This document shows positions 51,768 to 60,520 of a DNA stretch of 64,000 nucleotides, piece by piece. The stretch is from assembly GCF_021227995.1 (NCBI RefSeq), contig NZ_CP089301.1, positions 3,348,001-3,412,000 of the forward strand, in the 5' to 3' direction. Position 1 is the stretch's first letter. The number at the start of each line of letters is the position of its first letter. Under the pieces are notes generated by a model. That model was not told where the DNA came from, made no database searches, and worked only from the letters and a program-made list of their open reading frames with translations. This DNA comes from Novosphingobium kaempferiae. Its GTDB lineage: Bacteria; Pseudomonadota; Alphaproteobacteria; Sphingomonadales; Sphingomonadaceae. The position numbers and the translations under genes are program-made.

Positions 51768-53648
51768 TTACTGCGGAAAAGTTGCCGAACTGCTATTCCC
51801 AGTGTCTGTCCCGGTCAAGGCGGGGAGCGACAGGTGGAGCCGGTTCTCGACGCGACCAAGCAGGCCCCCGGCTGCGGAGGCTTCCGCAGCCGCGAGGCGC
51901 AGGGTGAAGCCTATCCCGAACATTCCAGCAGCGAGCGACTGTCCGCGTTCTCCCGCGACGGCATCGAACAGGGCGTCAGGCCCGCGCTCGGCGAGGACGG
52001 CGGGCAGGGTGACGCTGAGATCGACCATGTCGCCATGCAGGCTCCAGCCGAGGTCGAGTCGCTCGCCCGGCGCGGTTGATCCGGCGAGCGCGGCGAACAG
52101 ACGCCAGACGAGGCGCTCCACTTCGGCGCGGGCGATGCGGACCGGCAATGCTGCGGCGGACAGGTCAGCGGCGAGGGCGAAGCCGCTGCCGCGCGGCTCG
52201 GTCCAGGCGCGCAGGCGCACGATGGTCTGGGCGAGGACGCGGGCGAGGTCGCATTCGCCGTCCTCCAGCGGGAGCGCGCCCGATTCGAGCTTCACCAGCC
52301 GGTCCAGTTCCTCGAACCCGGCAAGGATATGCGCGCAGTCCCCGGCGATGGCGGCGGCAAGGGCTCGGTATTCGTGCGGGGCCGGGCCATAGAGCTGCTG
52401 CTGGATGATCTCGGCGGCCACCTGGATCGCATTGGCGGGGGTGCGCAGTTCGTGGAGCACCTCGCGCATCCGGTCTGCCTCGGCATGGGCGGGAACCGGG
52501 ACGACCGGCACTTCGATAGGCGGGGCAGGGCGGCGCAGGCGGCCGCAGTAACCGGCGAAGCGGCCATGTTCGAAGCGGGCGACCGCATCGACCTGCCACG
52601 GGCCGCTCACCGCCGGAGCGCCGGTGACCGAGATTCGCGTACCGCGCAGCGGCAGGCGCTGGCGCAGGGCGTGCGCAAGGTCGGATGAGGTGGCATCCAG
52701 CGACAGGCCCGTCACCGAAGGCGCGTGCGGGCCGTCGGCCCAGTCGATGCGACCTTCGACATCGGTGGTGAAGTCGATCGCAAGGGCGAGGCGCTGCGCG
52801 ACGGGCGCGGTGTCGCCGAGCGGCAGGCGTGGCGAATCGGTGCGGAAGTCGGGCGGGCCCTTGGCTTCGCGGGCCTTGCGGAATTCCTCGATGCGGCGGA
52901 CGATTGCGCCGATGCCCGCCTCGCGGTGCGGGGCAACGAGGTGTGCTGCGGTTTCCTGCACCGTGCCGTGCGGCTGGGCCTTCTGCTGCGCCGCACGGGC
53001 GCGCGCCCATTCGCTCAGCGAGGTGGGCGGCGGCGGGTTGCCGGCCATGTCGAGCAGTTCGAGCACGTCGTCCGAGATGTCCTGGTCGGCGGCGATGTCG
53101 CCGGACGGGCGCTGGAAACGGGCAGGCGGGATTTCGGGAATGGGATCTTCCGGACGCGGTTCGGCCCAATCGGATTCGGCGCCGGATGCGACGGCTTCCG
53201 TTTGAGCGGGAGGCAGCGCGCGGTCACGCACGCCGAGGCGCTCTAGCAGGCCTTCCACCTGCGGGGAAAGATCGCGGCGATGACGCAGGATGCCGCGCGC
53301 GCGCACAGGCAGGCGCGGGATCAGCGCGAGCCATGCCGCGTCGTCGAGCCGGGCCGCCGCGATTGCGGCGCAGGCGACGTCGGGCTCTGCGCCTACGAGC
53401 CATGTCAGCAGGCGGGGATTCGCCATGGGCTGCAGCGGCTGGCGCAGGAGCCGCGCACGGTCGGCGGGGGGAAGCTGGCGGCCGAGCTGGCTCAACCGGA
53501 CGAAGGCGGCATCGACCATTTCGCTCGGTTCGGGCGAATCGGGGGTCTGGCCGAGAATGTCGACGAGTTGCCTGAACTGAATCCGCGCGATGCCGTCCCC
53601 GGAGGGCGGCGCGCGCAGGACAGTGGCAAGGCGGTCGTCGTAGTACAT
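51768..53648 (-). CDS. Histidine-kinase-like signalling protein
   Basis: A 626-residue soluble protein. ATG at 53648 has GGAG five bases upstream; the longer in-frame extension lacks one. The N-terminal part (1-180) is helical (FVRLSQLGRQLPPADRARLL, LALIPRLPVRARGILRHRRD), with a PAS-like section around 300-400. The H-box is MREVLHELRTPANAIQVAAE. The ATPase half is degenerate: no clear N-box, and only weak G motifs near AGMFGIGFTLRLAAAEA. It may dimerise or bind rather than phosphorylate actively. It is followed by the deacetylase gene. Confidence 0.78.
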   Translation of the reverse strand: MYYDDRLATVLRAPPSGDGIARIQFRQLVDILGQTPDSPEPSEMVDAAFVRLSQLGRQLPPADRARLLRQPLQPMANPRLLTWLVGAEPDVACAAIAAARLDDAAWLALIPRLPVRARGILRHRRDLSPQVEGLLERLGVRDRALPPAQTEAVASGAESDWAEPRPEDPIPEIPPARFQRPSGDIAADQDISDDVLELLDMAGNPPPPTSLSEWARARAAQQKAQPHGTVQETAAHLVAPHREAGIGAIVRRIEEFRKAREAKGPPDFRTDSPRLPLGDTAPVAQRLALAIDFTTDVEGRIDWADGPHAPSVTGLSLDATSSDLAHALRQRLPLRGTRISVTGAPAVSGPWQVDAVARFEHGRFAGYCGRLRRPAPPIEVPVVPVPAHAEADRMREVLHELRTPANAIQVAAEIIQQQLYGPAPHEYRALAAAIAGDCAHILAGFEELDRLVKLESGALPLEDGECDLARVLAQTIVRLRAWTEPRGSGFALAADLSAAALPVRIARAEVERLVWRLFAALAGSTAPGERLDLGWSLHGDMVDLSVTLPAVLAERGPDALFDAVAGERGQSLAAGMFGIGFTLRLAAAEASAAGGLLGRVENRLHLSLPALTGTDTGNSSSATFPQ

Positions 53649-53904
53649 TCCATCTCCAGGCGCGGCAAATCGCGCCCCGGCTTCACGTGGCAGATCATGT
53701 CCTATGGCCCGGTGATGTTTACCATAAGGAAAACGACGGGTCGCTTTTCGTAGCAAACCGCACATCGAACGAAAGAGTGCAGTTTCGGGCGTTGCAAAGC
53801 GGGACGATTACGCTATGGCATAATATTATTACGGCACACTGGCGTTTTCGATGTGGATGTTGCAACGCGGGGATGTGAGGGGTGCCTGTCCCAAGGATTT
53901 TTGA

Positions 53905-54369
53905 ATGATCAATCTCGATGAAATCGACCGCCACCTGCTTGCGGAACTGCAGGCGGAAGGTCGTATCACCAATGTCGAACTCGCCCAGCGCGTGGGCCTG
54001 ACCGCCCCGCCGTGCCTGCGCCGCGTGCGCAGCCTCGAGGAAGCGGGCGTGATTCAGGGCTATCACGCCGATCTCGACGCATCGAAGCTGGGCTTCACGA
54101 TCACCGTCTTCGCGCTGGTCAGCCTCAAGAGCCAGGCCGAGGAATCGCTGCGCGCCTTCGAGGATCACATGAAGGGCCTGCCCGAAGTGCGCGAGTGCCA
54201 CATGCTCAACGGCGAGATCGACTTCATCCTCAAGATCGTCAGCCGCGACCTGCAGAGCTTCCAGGAATTCCTGACCAGCAAGCTGACGCCCGCGCCCAAC
54301 GTGGACAGCGTCAAGACCTCGCTGACGATCCGCACCGCCAAGAGCACCCCGGGCGTGCCGCTGGGCTGA
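53905..54369 (+). CDS. Lrp/AsnC family transcriptional regulator
   Basis: A 154-residue regulator. The HTH domain is LDEIDRHLLAELQAEGRITNVELAQRVGLTAPPCLRRVRSLEEAGVIQGY, followed by the RAM ligand domain (FALVSLKSQAEESLRAFEDHM, VRECHMLNGEIDFILKIVSRDLQ). AAGGA lies eight bases before the ATG. The 256-base divergent gap from the kinase gene is AT-rich around 53800-53840 (GGCATAATATTATTACGG), a plausible promoter and Lrp-binding zone. Amino-acid-responsive control is the family role. Confidence 0.93.
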   Translation: MINLDEIDRHLLAELQAEGRITNVELAQRVGLTAPPCLRRVRSLEEAGVIQGYHADLDASKLGFTITVFALVSLKSQAEESLRAFEDHMKGLPEVRECHMLNGEIDFILKIVSRDLQSFQEFLTSKLTPAPNVDSVKTSLTIRTAKSTPGVPLG

Positions 54370-54376
54370 ATTCGTC

Positions 54377-54859
54377 ATGCGCATGAAGGGACAGTCCAAG
54401 CGCACGCCGCTGCTGGTTGCGGCGGCGGTTGTGCTGGTTGCGGCGAACGTTTGGTGGTTCACGCGGGGTGGTGCGCACGATGAGGCGGACTTCGTGCTGG
54501 GTGCAAACACCGAAGGAGTCATCCTCGATCCTGCATCCCTGGAACAACTGCCTGCATATGAGCCGCAGCGTGACGTGTGGACCGTTCAGGGAAAGACGCT
54601 GGCGTCTTTGGATGGATATATCCGGCAGGAGAACGGACCCGCCTCGCTCCCTTACCTCCTTGCTGCCCTCTCGCCGCAAGCCAGCACGCAGGACTTTCGG
54701 GCGATGCTGATGTCGCTGACGGATCGGGGTATCTGCAATTTCGCGCTTGTGCAGATGGAAGCACAGCAGAAAGAGGTCATGGCGACCGTTCAGCACATAG
54801 TTTCGGTTCGTGACGCATCCGGCGTGCTCAAGCCATGCAAGGCGTCGCCCAGGACTTGA
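54377..54859 (+). CDS. Hypothetical single-pass membrane protein
   Basis: A 160-residue protein not recognised. One N-terminal signal-anchor segment (TPLLVAAAVVLVAANVWWF) and then a soluble periplasmic part including LPYLLAALSPQASTQDFRAMLMSL, TDRGICNFALVQMEAQQKEV and a C-terminal Cys. It begins seven bases after the Lrp gene, without a strong ribosome site; Met 3 at 54383 is also possible. A relation to ExbD-type periplasmic domains was considered but is too weak to assert. Confidence 0.6.
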   Translation: MRMKGQSKRTPLLVAAAVVLVAANVWWFTRGGAHDEADFVLGANTEGVILDPASLEQLPAYEPQRDVWTVQGKTLASLDGYIRQENGPASLPYLLAALSPQASTQDFRAMLMSLTDRGICNFALVQMEAQQKEVMATVQHIVSVRDASGVLKPCKASPRT

Positions 54860-54952
54860 CCGGGGACGTCGGTGATGAGCGGGCCGCCGCACTGGCAACA
54901 GGTCTGCGTGAGTGAACCAGCGGTCCCGGACATTTCCGGAGCAATGGTTGGC

Positions 54953-55390
54953 TCAAAGCCCCGCAGCGGCTTCCAGCGCCAGCACGTAGCTCTGCGCGCC
55001 AAAGCCGGCGATGGTGCCCTGCGCCGCCATGCCGACCCATGACGTGTGTCGGAATTCCTCGCGCGTGTGCGGGTTTGAGAGGTGGACCTCGATCACCGGC
55101 GCGGTGATCGAGCGGATGGCGTCGAGCAGGGCCACCGAGGTATGGGTATAGGCTCCGGCGTTCAGCAGCACGGCATGCGCGCCTGCGTCGTCCGCCTCGT
55201 GCAGCCAGTCGACGAGATCGCCTTCGTGGTTGGACTGGAACATCAGGACGCTGAGGCCCAGCGCCTCGCCCCGCTCCTCCAGCATCGCGCCGATGTCGTC
55301 GAGGGTCTGCGATCCGTAGATCGTCGGCTCGCGCTTACCCAGCCGGTTGAGGTTGGGGCCGTTGAGCACATAGACCAGCTTTTCCGCCAT
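54953..55390 (-). CDS. aroQ: 3-dehydroquinate dehydratase, type II
   Basis: A 145-residue shikimate-pathway enzyme converting 3-dehydroquinate to 3-dehydroshikimate. Motifs: VLNGPNLNRLGKREPTIYG with the catalytic Tyr, FQSNHEGDLVDWLHEA, LLNAGAYTHTSVALLDAI, EVHLSNPHTREEFRHTS (catalytic His) and GTIAGFGAQSYVLAL. Length matches the family. It stands alone; no other aro genes nearby. Confidence 0.96.
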   Translation of the reverse strand: MAEKLVYVLNGPNLNRLGKREPTIYGSQTLDDIGAMLEERGEALGLSVLMFQSNHEGDLVDWLHEADDAGAHAVLLNAGAYTHTSVALLDAIRSITAPVIEVHLSNPHTREEFRHTSWVGMAAQGTIAGFGAQSYVLALEAAAGL

Positions 55391-55464
55391 GTTCGTCGCA
55401 ATCTCCGTTCGTCCGCCGCCAGCTTTAGCGGGGCGGGCTGTCTGCGCAAGTCGGGCCGGGCGCG

Positions 55465-55821
55465 TTACTGGACCGGCGGGCCACCGGGATCGGGAGGGGC
55501 GGGCTGGTTCATGGCACGGGGCGGAGGCGGGGGCGGATCGCCGACCTCGACATTGGCGGGAGGCCCGGCGGAATCGCGCTCGGCATCCTTCTTCCTGTCC
55601 GCGTCCTCAGCCGTGGGTTCACCGCCGCCATAGAAGCTGGCGAGCTTTGCCTCGCGTTCGGCCTTGGCCTTTGCGCTGGCGGCGGCCTCTGCCTCCGCAG
55701 CCTGAGCGGCGGCGTCGCTTTCGGACGGGGCCGGTGCCTCGGCCGGGCCGCAGGCGGCGAGGCCGAGCGCGGGCAGGGCGGCAAGCAGGAACCGGCGAAG
55801 GGTGGGTCGGCGCGAGGTCAT
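55465..55821 (-). CDS. Small Pro/Ala-rich lipoprotein
   Basis: A 118-residue protein with a lipoprotein signal (RRFLLAALPALGLAACG, lipobox LAAC). It then has an Ala/Glu/Lys helical stretch (AEAEAAASAKAKAEREAKLASFYGGG) and a proline-rich tail (DPPPPPPRAMNQPAPPDPGG). No domain recognised. Possibly an envelope spacer; low-complexity composition limits inference. Confidence 0.65.
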   Translation of the reverse strand: MTSRRPTLRRFLLAALPALGLAACGPAEAPAPSESDAAAQAAEAEAAASAKAKAEREAKLASFYGGGEPTAEDADRKKDAERDSAGPPANVEVGDPPPPPPRAMNQPAPPDPGGPPVQ

Positions 55822-55888
55822 GCGGGAAGCCTTAGCGTGAAAAGGGTTAGCGTTTCGCTTACCGACCGGCTTCCCGCATCGCTCATGG

Positions 55889-56302
55889 CTACTTGTCCGA
55901 GCCCTTCACCTTGCCCCACTGGCGCATCGCCGAATAGCCGAGGTAGCCGGTGCCGAAGAGCGCGTAGAGCGGCTCCGGGATCCCTGCCAGATAGCCGTTC
56001 ATCCCGGTTCCGATGGCGCGGGCGAGGCCGGGATCGAACGCGGCGACCACGCCCATCGGCAGCGCCCAGAGGATCACGGCATACATGACATAGAGAAAGC
56101 TCGGCCGCGCGCGGCTCGTCCACGGATCGGGGGAATTGGCCTCGGCGACGATGGCGGAAAGGCTGGCCTGCAGCATCTCCAGTTCCTGCGTGTTCTCGAG
56201 CTTGAGCAGTTCCAGCTTGGCCCGGTCGCGCGCCTCGGGATCGGGCACCACCTTGTCGATGATGCGGGTGACGGGGCCGAGCAGCGAATCGAGAAGAGGC
56301 AT
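55889..56302 (-). CDS. GTA-type three-TM holin family protein
   Basis: A 137-residue protein. ATG at 56302 follows GGAAGGA by six bases. The N-terminal helix (VVPDPEARDRAKLELLKLENTQELEMLQASLSAIV) precedes two or three hydrophobic segments (PSFLYVMYAVILWALPMGVV, EPLYALFGTGYLGYSAM). This layout matches the holin family found with gene transfer agents and phages. No other phage or GTA genes are nearby, so it may be a dispersed GTA component or a domesticated membrane protein. Confidence 0.8.
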   Translation of the reverse strand: MPLLDSLLGPVTRIIDKVVPDPEARDRAKLELLKLENTQELEMLQASLSAIVAEANSPDPWTSRARPSFLYVMYAVILWALPMGVVAAFDPGLARAIGTGMNGYLAGIPEPLYALFGTGYLGYSAMRQWGKVKGSDK

Positions 56303-56460
56303 GGCGAGTCCTTCCGAAAAGGGTGACTCGCAATCAGATAACCATATCGGCTCGTGTAGGAAAACAGATTTCGCCGGAGCGGCTGAAATCACCGCTTTGC
56401 AACACGCAAACGCGTGTTACACCTGTTGTCACAATAAACGACAGAGAGAGAGGAATGCTG

Positions 56461-56574
56461 ATGGAGCGCAAGCTGTACGAAACGGCGACGTTCAAGGTTC
56501 TCGTAATTGCCGCGGCTTTTGCCGCCCTGTGCGCGCCGGTCCGCCACTGGCTTCTCGCTTCGGTCGGCTTCTAG
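56461..56574 (+). CDS. Small membrane protein of 37 residues
   Basis: Starts at ATG 56461 (or 56455), a few bases after GAGAGAGAGG. It has one hydrophobic segment, FKVLVIAAAFAALCAPV, with charged ends (MERKLYET, RHWLL). A strong terminator follows 25 bases after the stop, which together with the ribosome site supports a real short gene. Function unknown. Confidence 0.55.
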   Translation: MERKLYETATFKVLVIAAAFAALCAPVRHWLLASVGF

Positions 56575-56599
56575 GCCGCTTCAGTACCGCATCGGATAC

Positions 56600-56640
56600 A
56601 AAAAAGCCGTTTCCTGCATGACGCGGGAAACGGCTTTTTT
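56600..56640. terminator. Bidirectional rho-independent terminator
   Basis: AAAAAAGCCGTTTCC (56600-56614) pairs with GGGAAACGGCTTTTTT (56625-56640). It can end the small membrane protein transcript on the plus strand and the tRNA-Pro transcript on the minus strand. Confidence 0.93.
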
Positions 56641-56643
56641 CGT

Positions 56644-56720
56644 TGGTCGGGACGAGAGGATTCGAACCTCCGACCCCCACACCCCCAGTGTGATGCGCTA
56701 CCAGGCTGCGCTACGTCCCG
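56644..56720 (-). tRNA. tRNA-Pro (GGG)
   Basis: 77 bases with encoded CCA. Acceptor CGGGACG pairs with CGTCCCG; anticodon loop CTGGGGG gives GGG; T-arm GAGGTTCGAATCCTC. It ends four bases from a bidirectional terminator. Confidence 0.95.
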
Positions 56721-57003
56721 ACCGGAGCGCGGCCTATAGGCAGGTCTTTCAGGATGCGCAAGCGCCTGCCGCATAGTTTTTCATCGCAATGCCGGCTCGC
56801 TTGAACGGAGAGGCCAGAGCCCTATCTGCCGGGGCGAGGGTGGTGGAAGCGCGCCAGTCCGCGCGTTGCCAGCGCTTCGCTTTATTGCTAACCGCCCGCA
56901 TCCGCCTGCGCGCAGGCTGCGGATCATACCGTCATGCGCGCAAGCTCCGGTCGGCTTGCGATATAGCCGCCCGACACGCGATACGAGAAGGCCCATCATT
57001 TCC

Positions 57004-57339
57004 ATGCAGACCTCGATCCTCGCCCAGCTCGCCGCAGCCGCACCCGCCGGGTCGCCTCCGGCCTGGATCACGTACATGCCCTTCGTGGCGATGGCGCTGA
57101 TCTTCTGGTTCCTCATCCTGCGCCCGCAGATGAAGCAGCAGAAGGAGCACAAGGCCAAGCTTTCCGAGCTCAAGAAGGGCGACGAGGTGCTGACCGGCGG
57201 CGGCCTGATCGGCAAGATCGTCAAGGTCGACGACAACTACGCCGAAGTCGAACTGGCGCAGGGCGTCAAGGTGAAGGCGCTCAAGTCGACCATCGTCGAC
57301 GTGATCCCGCCCGCCGGCTCCAAGCCCGCGAACGACTGA
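57004..57339 (+). CDS. yajC: Preprotein translocase subunit YajC
   Basis: A 111-residue single-pass inner-membrane protein of the SecDF-YajC complex. The TM segment is ITYMPFVAMALIFWFLILRPQMKQQKEHKAKL, followed by LKKGDEVLTGGGLIGKIVKVDD and VKVKALKSTIVDVIP. The start at 57004 lies 12 bases from AAGG. It begins the yajC-secD-secF operon; the 283 bases before it hold no gene and presumably the promoter. Confidence 0.95.
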   Translation: MQTSILAQLAAAAPAGSPPAWITYMPFVAMALIFWFLILRPQMKQQKEHKAKLSELKKGDEVLTGGGLIGKIVKVDDNYAEVELAQGVKVKALKSTIVDVIPPAGSKPAND

Positions 57340-57367
57340 CCGCCGGCGTCTTTGGGAAAGCGACAGG

Positions 57368-58978
57368 ATGCTTGAATTCTCGATCTGGAAGAAGGTCTGG
57401 TACTGGGGGCTGACGCTGGTGCTCTGCGCGCTGGCGATCCCCACGCTGCTGTCCTTCACCTCCATCCACCTGCCCGAAGGCGTGCCTGCGCCCAAGGTCA
57501 ATCTCGGCCTCGACCTTGCGGGCGGTTCGCGCCTGCTGCTTGAGGCGGATCGCAACCAGGTCATCCAGCAGCGTCTGGAAGGCATGGAGGAATCGGTCCG
57601 CACCAAGCTGGGTGCCGCCGAGCCGCGCATCGCCATCGGCGACGTGTCGAGCCGTGGCGGTCGCCTGACCTTCACCGTGCGCGACACCACGCAGGTCGAC
57701 GCCGCGCGCGAGGCGCTGCTGCCGCTGACCACCGGCGCGGGGCTGACCGGCCAGCGCGACTGGGACATCCAGGTCGTCAACGGCAACCAGTTCGTGCTCG
57801 CGCCCACCGCTGCGGGCATCGACCTCGAAGTGTCGAACGCGATGGACACTGCGGTCGAAGTCGTGCGCAAGCGCATCGACGCGCTGGGCACCAAGGAGCC
57901 CGACATCCGTCGCCTCGGCGGCACGCGCATCGACGTGCAGGTGCCCGGCCTGCAGGATCCGGCGGCGCTCAAGGCGCTGCTCGGCCAGACCGCCAAGCTC
58001 GAATTCAAGATGGTCGACGAGACCGCCAACCCCGCCGATCTGGCACAGGGCATCGTGCCTCCGGGCGACGAGATCGTGCCTTATGCCGAAGGCGCGGCCG
58101 GCGGCCAGCCCGCTCTGATCGCGGTCAAGCGCCTCGGCGGCATCAAGGGCGACCAGCTGACCAACGCCAAGCAGGCGTTCCAGCAGCAGACCAACCAGGC
58201 CGTCGTCGACATCACCTTCAACCAGCAGGGCGGCGAGCGTTTCGCGCAGCTGACCAGCGCCAACGTCGGCAAGCGCTTCGCGATCATCCTCGACGGCAAG
58301 GCGCTTTCGGCGCCGTCGATCAACGAGCCGATCCTGGGCGGCAGCGCGCAGATCTCGGGCAGCTTCACGACCAAATCGGCGACGCAGCTGGCGATCGCGC
58401 TGCGTTCGGGCGCGCTCCCGGTCGACCTCAAGGTCGTCGAGGAACGCACCGTCGGCGCGGACCTCGGCGCGGATGCGATCCACAAGGGCGCCGTCGCCAT
58501 GGGCGTCGGCACGCTGGCGCTCGTCATCTTCATCATCCTTACTTACGGTCGCTTCGGCATCTATGCCTGCATCTGCGCGCTGCTCATCAACATCGTGATG
58601 ATCCTGGGCGTGATGGCGGTGTTCGGCACCACGCTGACGCTGCCGGGCATCGCCGGCTTCGTGCTGACGCTGGGCGCGGCGGTCGACGCCAACGTGCTCA
58701 TCAACGAGCGCATCCGCGAGGAACGGTCCAAGGGCCGCCGCGTCGTCCAGTCGGTCGAACTGGGCTACAAGGAAGCGAGCCGTGCTATCTTCGACGCCAA
58801 CATCACCAACTCGATCGCGGCGCTGCTGATGTTCGCCTTCGGCTCCGGCCCGGTGCGCGGCTTCGCGGTCGTGCTGATGATCGGCATCGTCACCTCGGTG
58901 TTCACCGCCGTGACCCTGACCCGCATGTGGGTCGCCGGCTGGCTGCGCAAGACGCGGCCGGCGGACCTGAACCTGTAA
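57368..58978 (+). CDS. secD: Protein translocase subunit SecD
   Basis: A 536-residue RND-type membrane protein that uses the proton gradient to help exported proteins leave SecYEG. N-terminal TM, then KVNLGLDLAGGSRLLLE (the D1 motif) and the P1 domain with VRKRIDALGTKEPDIRRLGG and RIDVQVPGLQDPAALKALLG. The membrane part has RSGALPVDLKVVEERTVGADLG, GIAGFVLTLGAAVDANVLINERIREE and NITNSIAALLMFAFGSGPVRGFAV. It is 28 bases after yajC and 16 before secF. Confidence 0.97.
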   Translation: MLEFSIWKKVWYWGLTLVLCALAIPTLLSFTSIHLPEGVPAPKVNLGLDLAGGSRLLLEADRNQVIQQRLEGMEESVRTKLGAAEPRIAIGDVSSRGGRLTFTVRDTTQVDAAREALLPLTTGAGLTGQRDWDIQVVNGNQFVLAPTAAGIDLEVSNAMDTAVEVVRKRIDALGTKEPDIRRLGGTRIDVQVPGLQDPAALKALLGQTAKLEFKMVDETANPADLAQGIVPPGDEIVPYAEGAAGGQPALIAVKRLGGIKGDQLTNAKQAFQQQTNQAVVDITFNQQGGERFAQLTSANVGKRFAIILDGKALSAPSINEPILGGSAQISGSFTTKSATQLAIALRSGALPVDLKVVEERTVGADLGADAIHKGAVAMGVGTLALVIFIILTYGRFGIYACICALLINIVMILGVMAVFGTTLTLPGIAGFVLTLGAAVDANVLINERIREERSKGRRVVQSVELGYKEASRAIFDANITNSIAALLMFAFGSGPVRGFAVVLMIGIVTSVFTAVTLTRMWVAGWLRKTRPADLNL

Positions 58979-58994
58979 GCTCGGAAGACGTCTC

Positions 58995-59984
58995 ATGAAG
59001 CTCCTGAAGCTTATTCCCGACAACACCAACATCCACTTCCTCAAGTGGCAGTGGCCGTTTTTCATCAGCAACATCGTGCTGATGGTCGCCTCGGTGGTGC
59101 TGCTGTTCACCCACGGACTGAACCTGGGCGTCGATTTCGTCGGCGGCCAGATGATCCGCGTGACCTTCGAGCGCAGCGCGACCGCGCCGATCGCCCCGCT
59201 GACGCAGGCGGTCGAAAAGCTCGGCTACGGCGAGCCGGTGGTGCAGACCTTCGGCAAGCCGAACGAGGTCTCGCTGCGCATGAAGCTGCCCGAGGGCACC
59301 GAGTCGCAGCCGCAGCTGGCCGACGCGATGGCACGCAAGATCACCACTTCGGTAAAGCAGACCTTCCCCGATGCGCGTATCGACGGCGTCGATTCCGTCT
59401 CGGGCAAGGTCTCGGGTGAACTGCTCAAGACCGGCGTGCTGGCGCTCAGCCTCGCGATGCTGTGCATCTCGATCTACATCTGGGTGCGCTTCGAGTGGCA
59501 GTTCGCGGCCGGTGCGCTGTTCGCGCTGGTGCAGGACATCCTGCTGACCGTGGGCATGTTCTCGCTGACGCAGATGGAGTTCGACCTCAACATCGTCGCC
59601 GCGTTGCTGACGCTGCTGGGCTACTCGCTGAACGACAAGATCGTGGTCTACGACCGCATCCGCGAGAACCTCAAGAAGCACCGCCGCATGCCGATGGCCG
59701 AACTGCTCGACCTGTCGGTGAACGAGACGCTGTCGCGCACCGTCGTGACCTCGCTGTCGATCCTCATCATGCTGGTGGCGCTGCTGCTGCTGGGTCCGGA
59801 CGTGATCTTCGGCTTCACTGCCGCCATTACGCTCGGCATTTTCATCGGCACCTACAGCTCGATCTTCATGTCTGCGCCGATCCTGATCTGGCTGGGCGTG
59901 AAGTCGGACAGCTTCGTGCAGACCGAATCGGCGATCGACCGCCAGGAGCGCCTCGCGCGCGAGCGTGGCCAGCCGCAGCCCTGA
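58995..59984 (+). CDS. secF: Protein translocase subunit SecF
   Basis: A 329-residue partner of SecD. Motifs: LNLGVDFVGGQMIRVTFE, then TM segments with LLTLLGYSLNDKIVVYDRIRENLKKHR and LSVNETLSRTVVTSLSILIMLVALLLLG, TYSSIFMSAPILIWLG. GGAAG lies seven bases before the ATG. It ends the operon before a terminator. Confidence 0.97.
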   Translation: MKLLKLIPDNTNIHFLKWQWPFFISNIVLMVASVVLLFTHGLNLGVDFVGGQMIRVTFERSATAPIAPLTQAVEKLGYGEPVVQTFGKPNEVSLRMKLPEGTESQPQLADAMARKITTSVKQTFPDARIDGVDSVSGKVSGELLKTGVLALSLAMLCISIYIWVRFEWQFAAGALFALVQDILLTVGMFSLTQMEFDLNIVAALLTLLGYSLNDKIVVYDRIRENLKKHRRMPMAELLDLSVNETLSRTVVTSLSILIMLVALLLLGPDVIFGFTAAITLGIFIGTYSSIFMSAPILIWLGVKSDSFVQTESAIDRQERLARERGQPQP

Positions 59985-60005
59985 TTTCGGGATATCGGTT
60001 AAGGG

Positions 60006-60041
60006 AAAGGCCCGTTCCGCGCGATGCGGGGCGGGCCTTTT
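60006..60041 (+). terminator. Terminator after secF
   Basis: AAAGGCCCG pairs with CGGGCCTTTT over a GC-rich loop (TTCCGCGCGATGCGGGG), about 22 bases after the secF stop. Confidence 0.85.
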
Positions 60042-60520
60042 CGTTTGGTTCGGGATAGAAAGAAAAGAGGGTTCACGCAGAGGCGCGGAGGCGCAGAGGT
60101 GTCGCGCAGCGCCGCAGGCTTTCTCCCTGTTTCAACGATGAGGCAAACGCACCCGTGAAATGAGGGGGAGAGGTCGCCGCAAACACGACATCTCTGCGCC
60201 TCAGCGTGAACCGTTCTTTGCTTTTCTTCCCGCGATGCAAACGGCAAGCAACGCTCCATTGCGGACGTTTCCCATGGTCGTCATCCCGGCGTATGCCGGG
60301 ACCGTGGGCTGTCTTTAGAAGCGACCTCACGTTGGGGCGCTCTGACGATAGCTATCGCCTCAAGACTTGCCCACGGTCCCGGCATACGCCGGGATGACGG
60401 ATGACCGCTAACCGCCACAAACCCGATGCCTCAATCCCGCTCAGGCTGAGCTTGTCGAAGCCCCAGCGTCAGGGTGCGCCTAAAGATAGCCAGCGGTCCC
60501 GGATCAGGTCCGGGACGACG
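60042..60520. repeat. Intergenic block of four palindromic repeats
   Basis: No gene is seen in these 479 bases. Inverted arms GGTTCACGCAGAGGCGC (about 60070) and GCGCCTCAGCGTGAACC (about 60212) enclose one unit. GTCATCCCGGCGTATGCCGG (60280) and CCGGCATACGCCGGGATGAC (to 60399) enclose another. GCTCAGGCTGAGCTTGTCGA (about 60440) is a third common repeat. GTCCCGGATCAGGTCCGGGAC (60494-60516) is the fourth and is related to the one at 22335. The block separates the convergent secF and rsmA ends. Confidence 0.85.
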
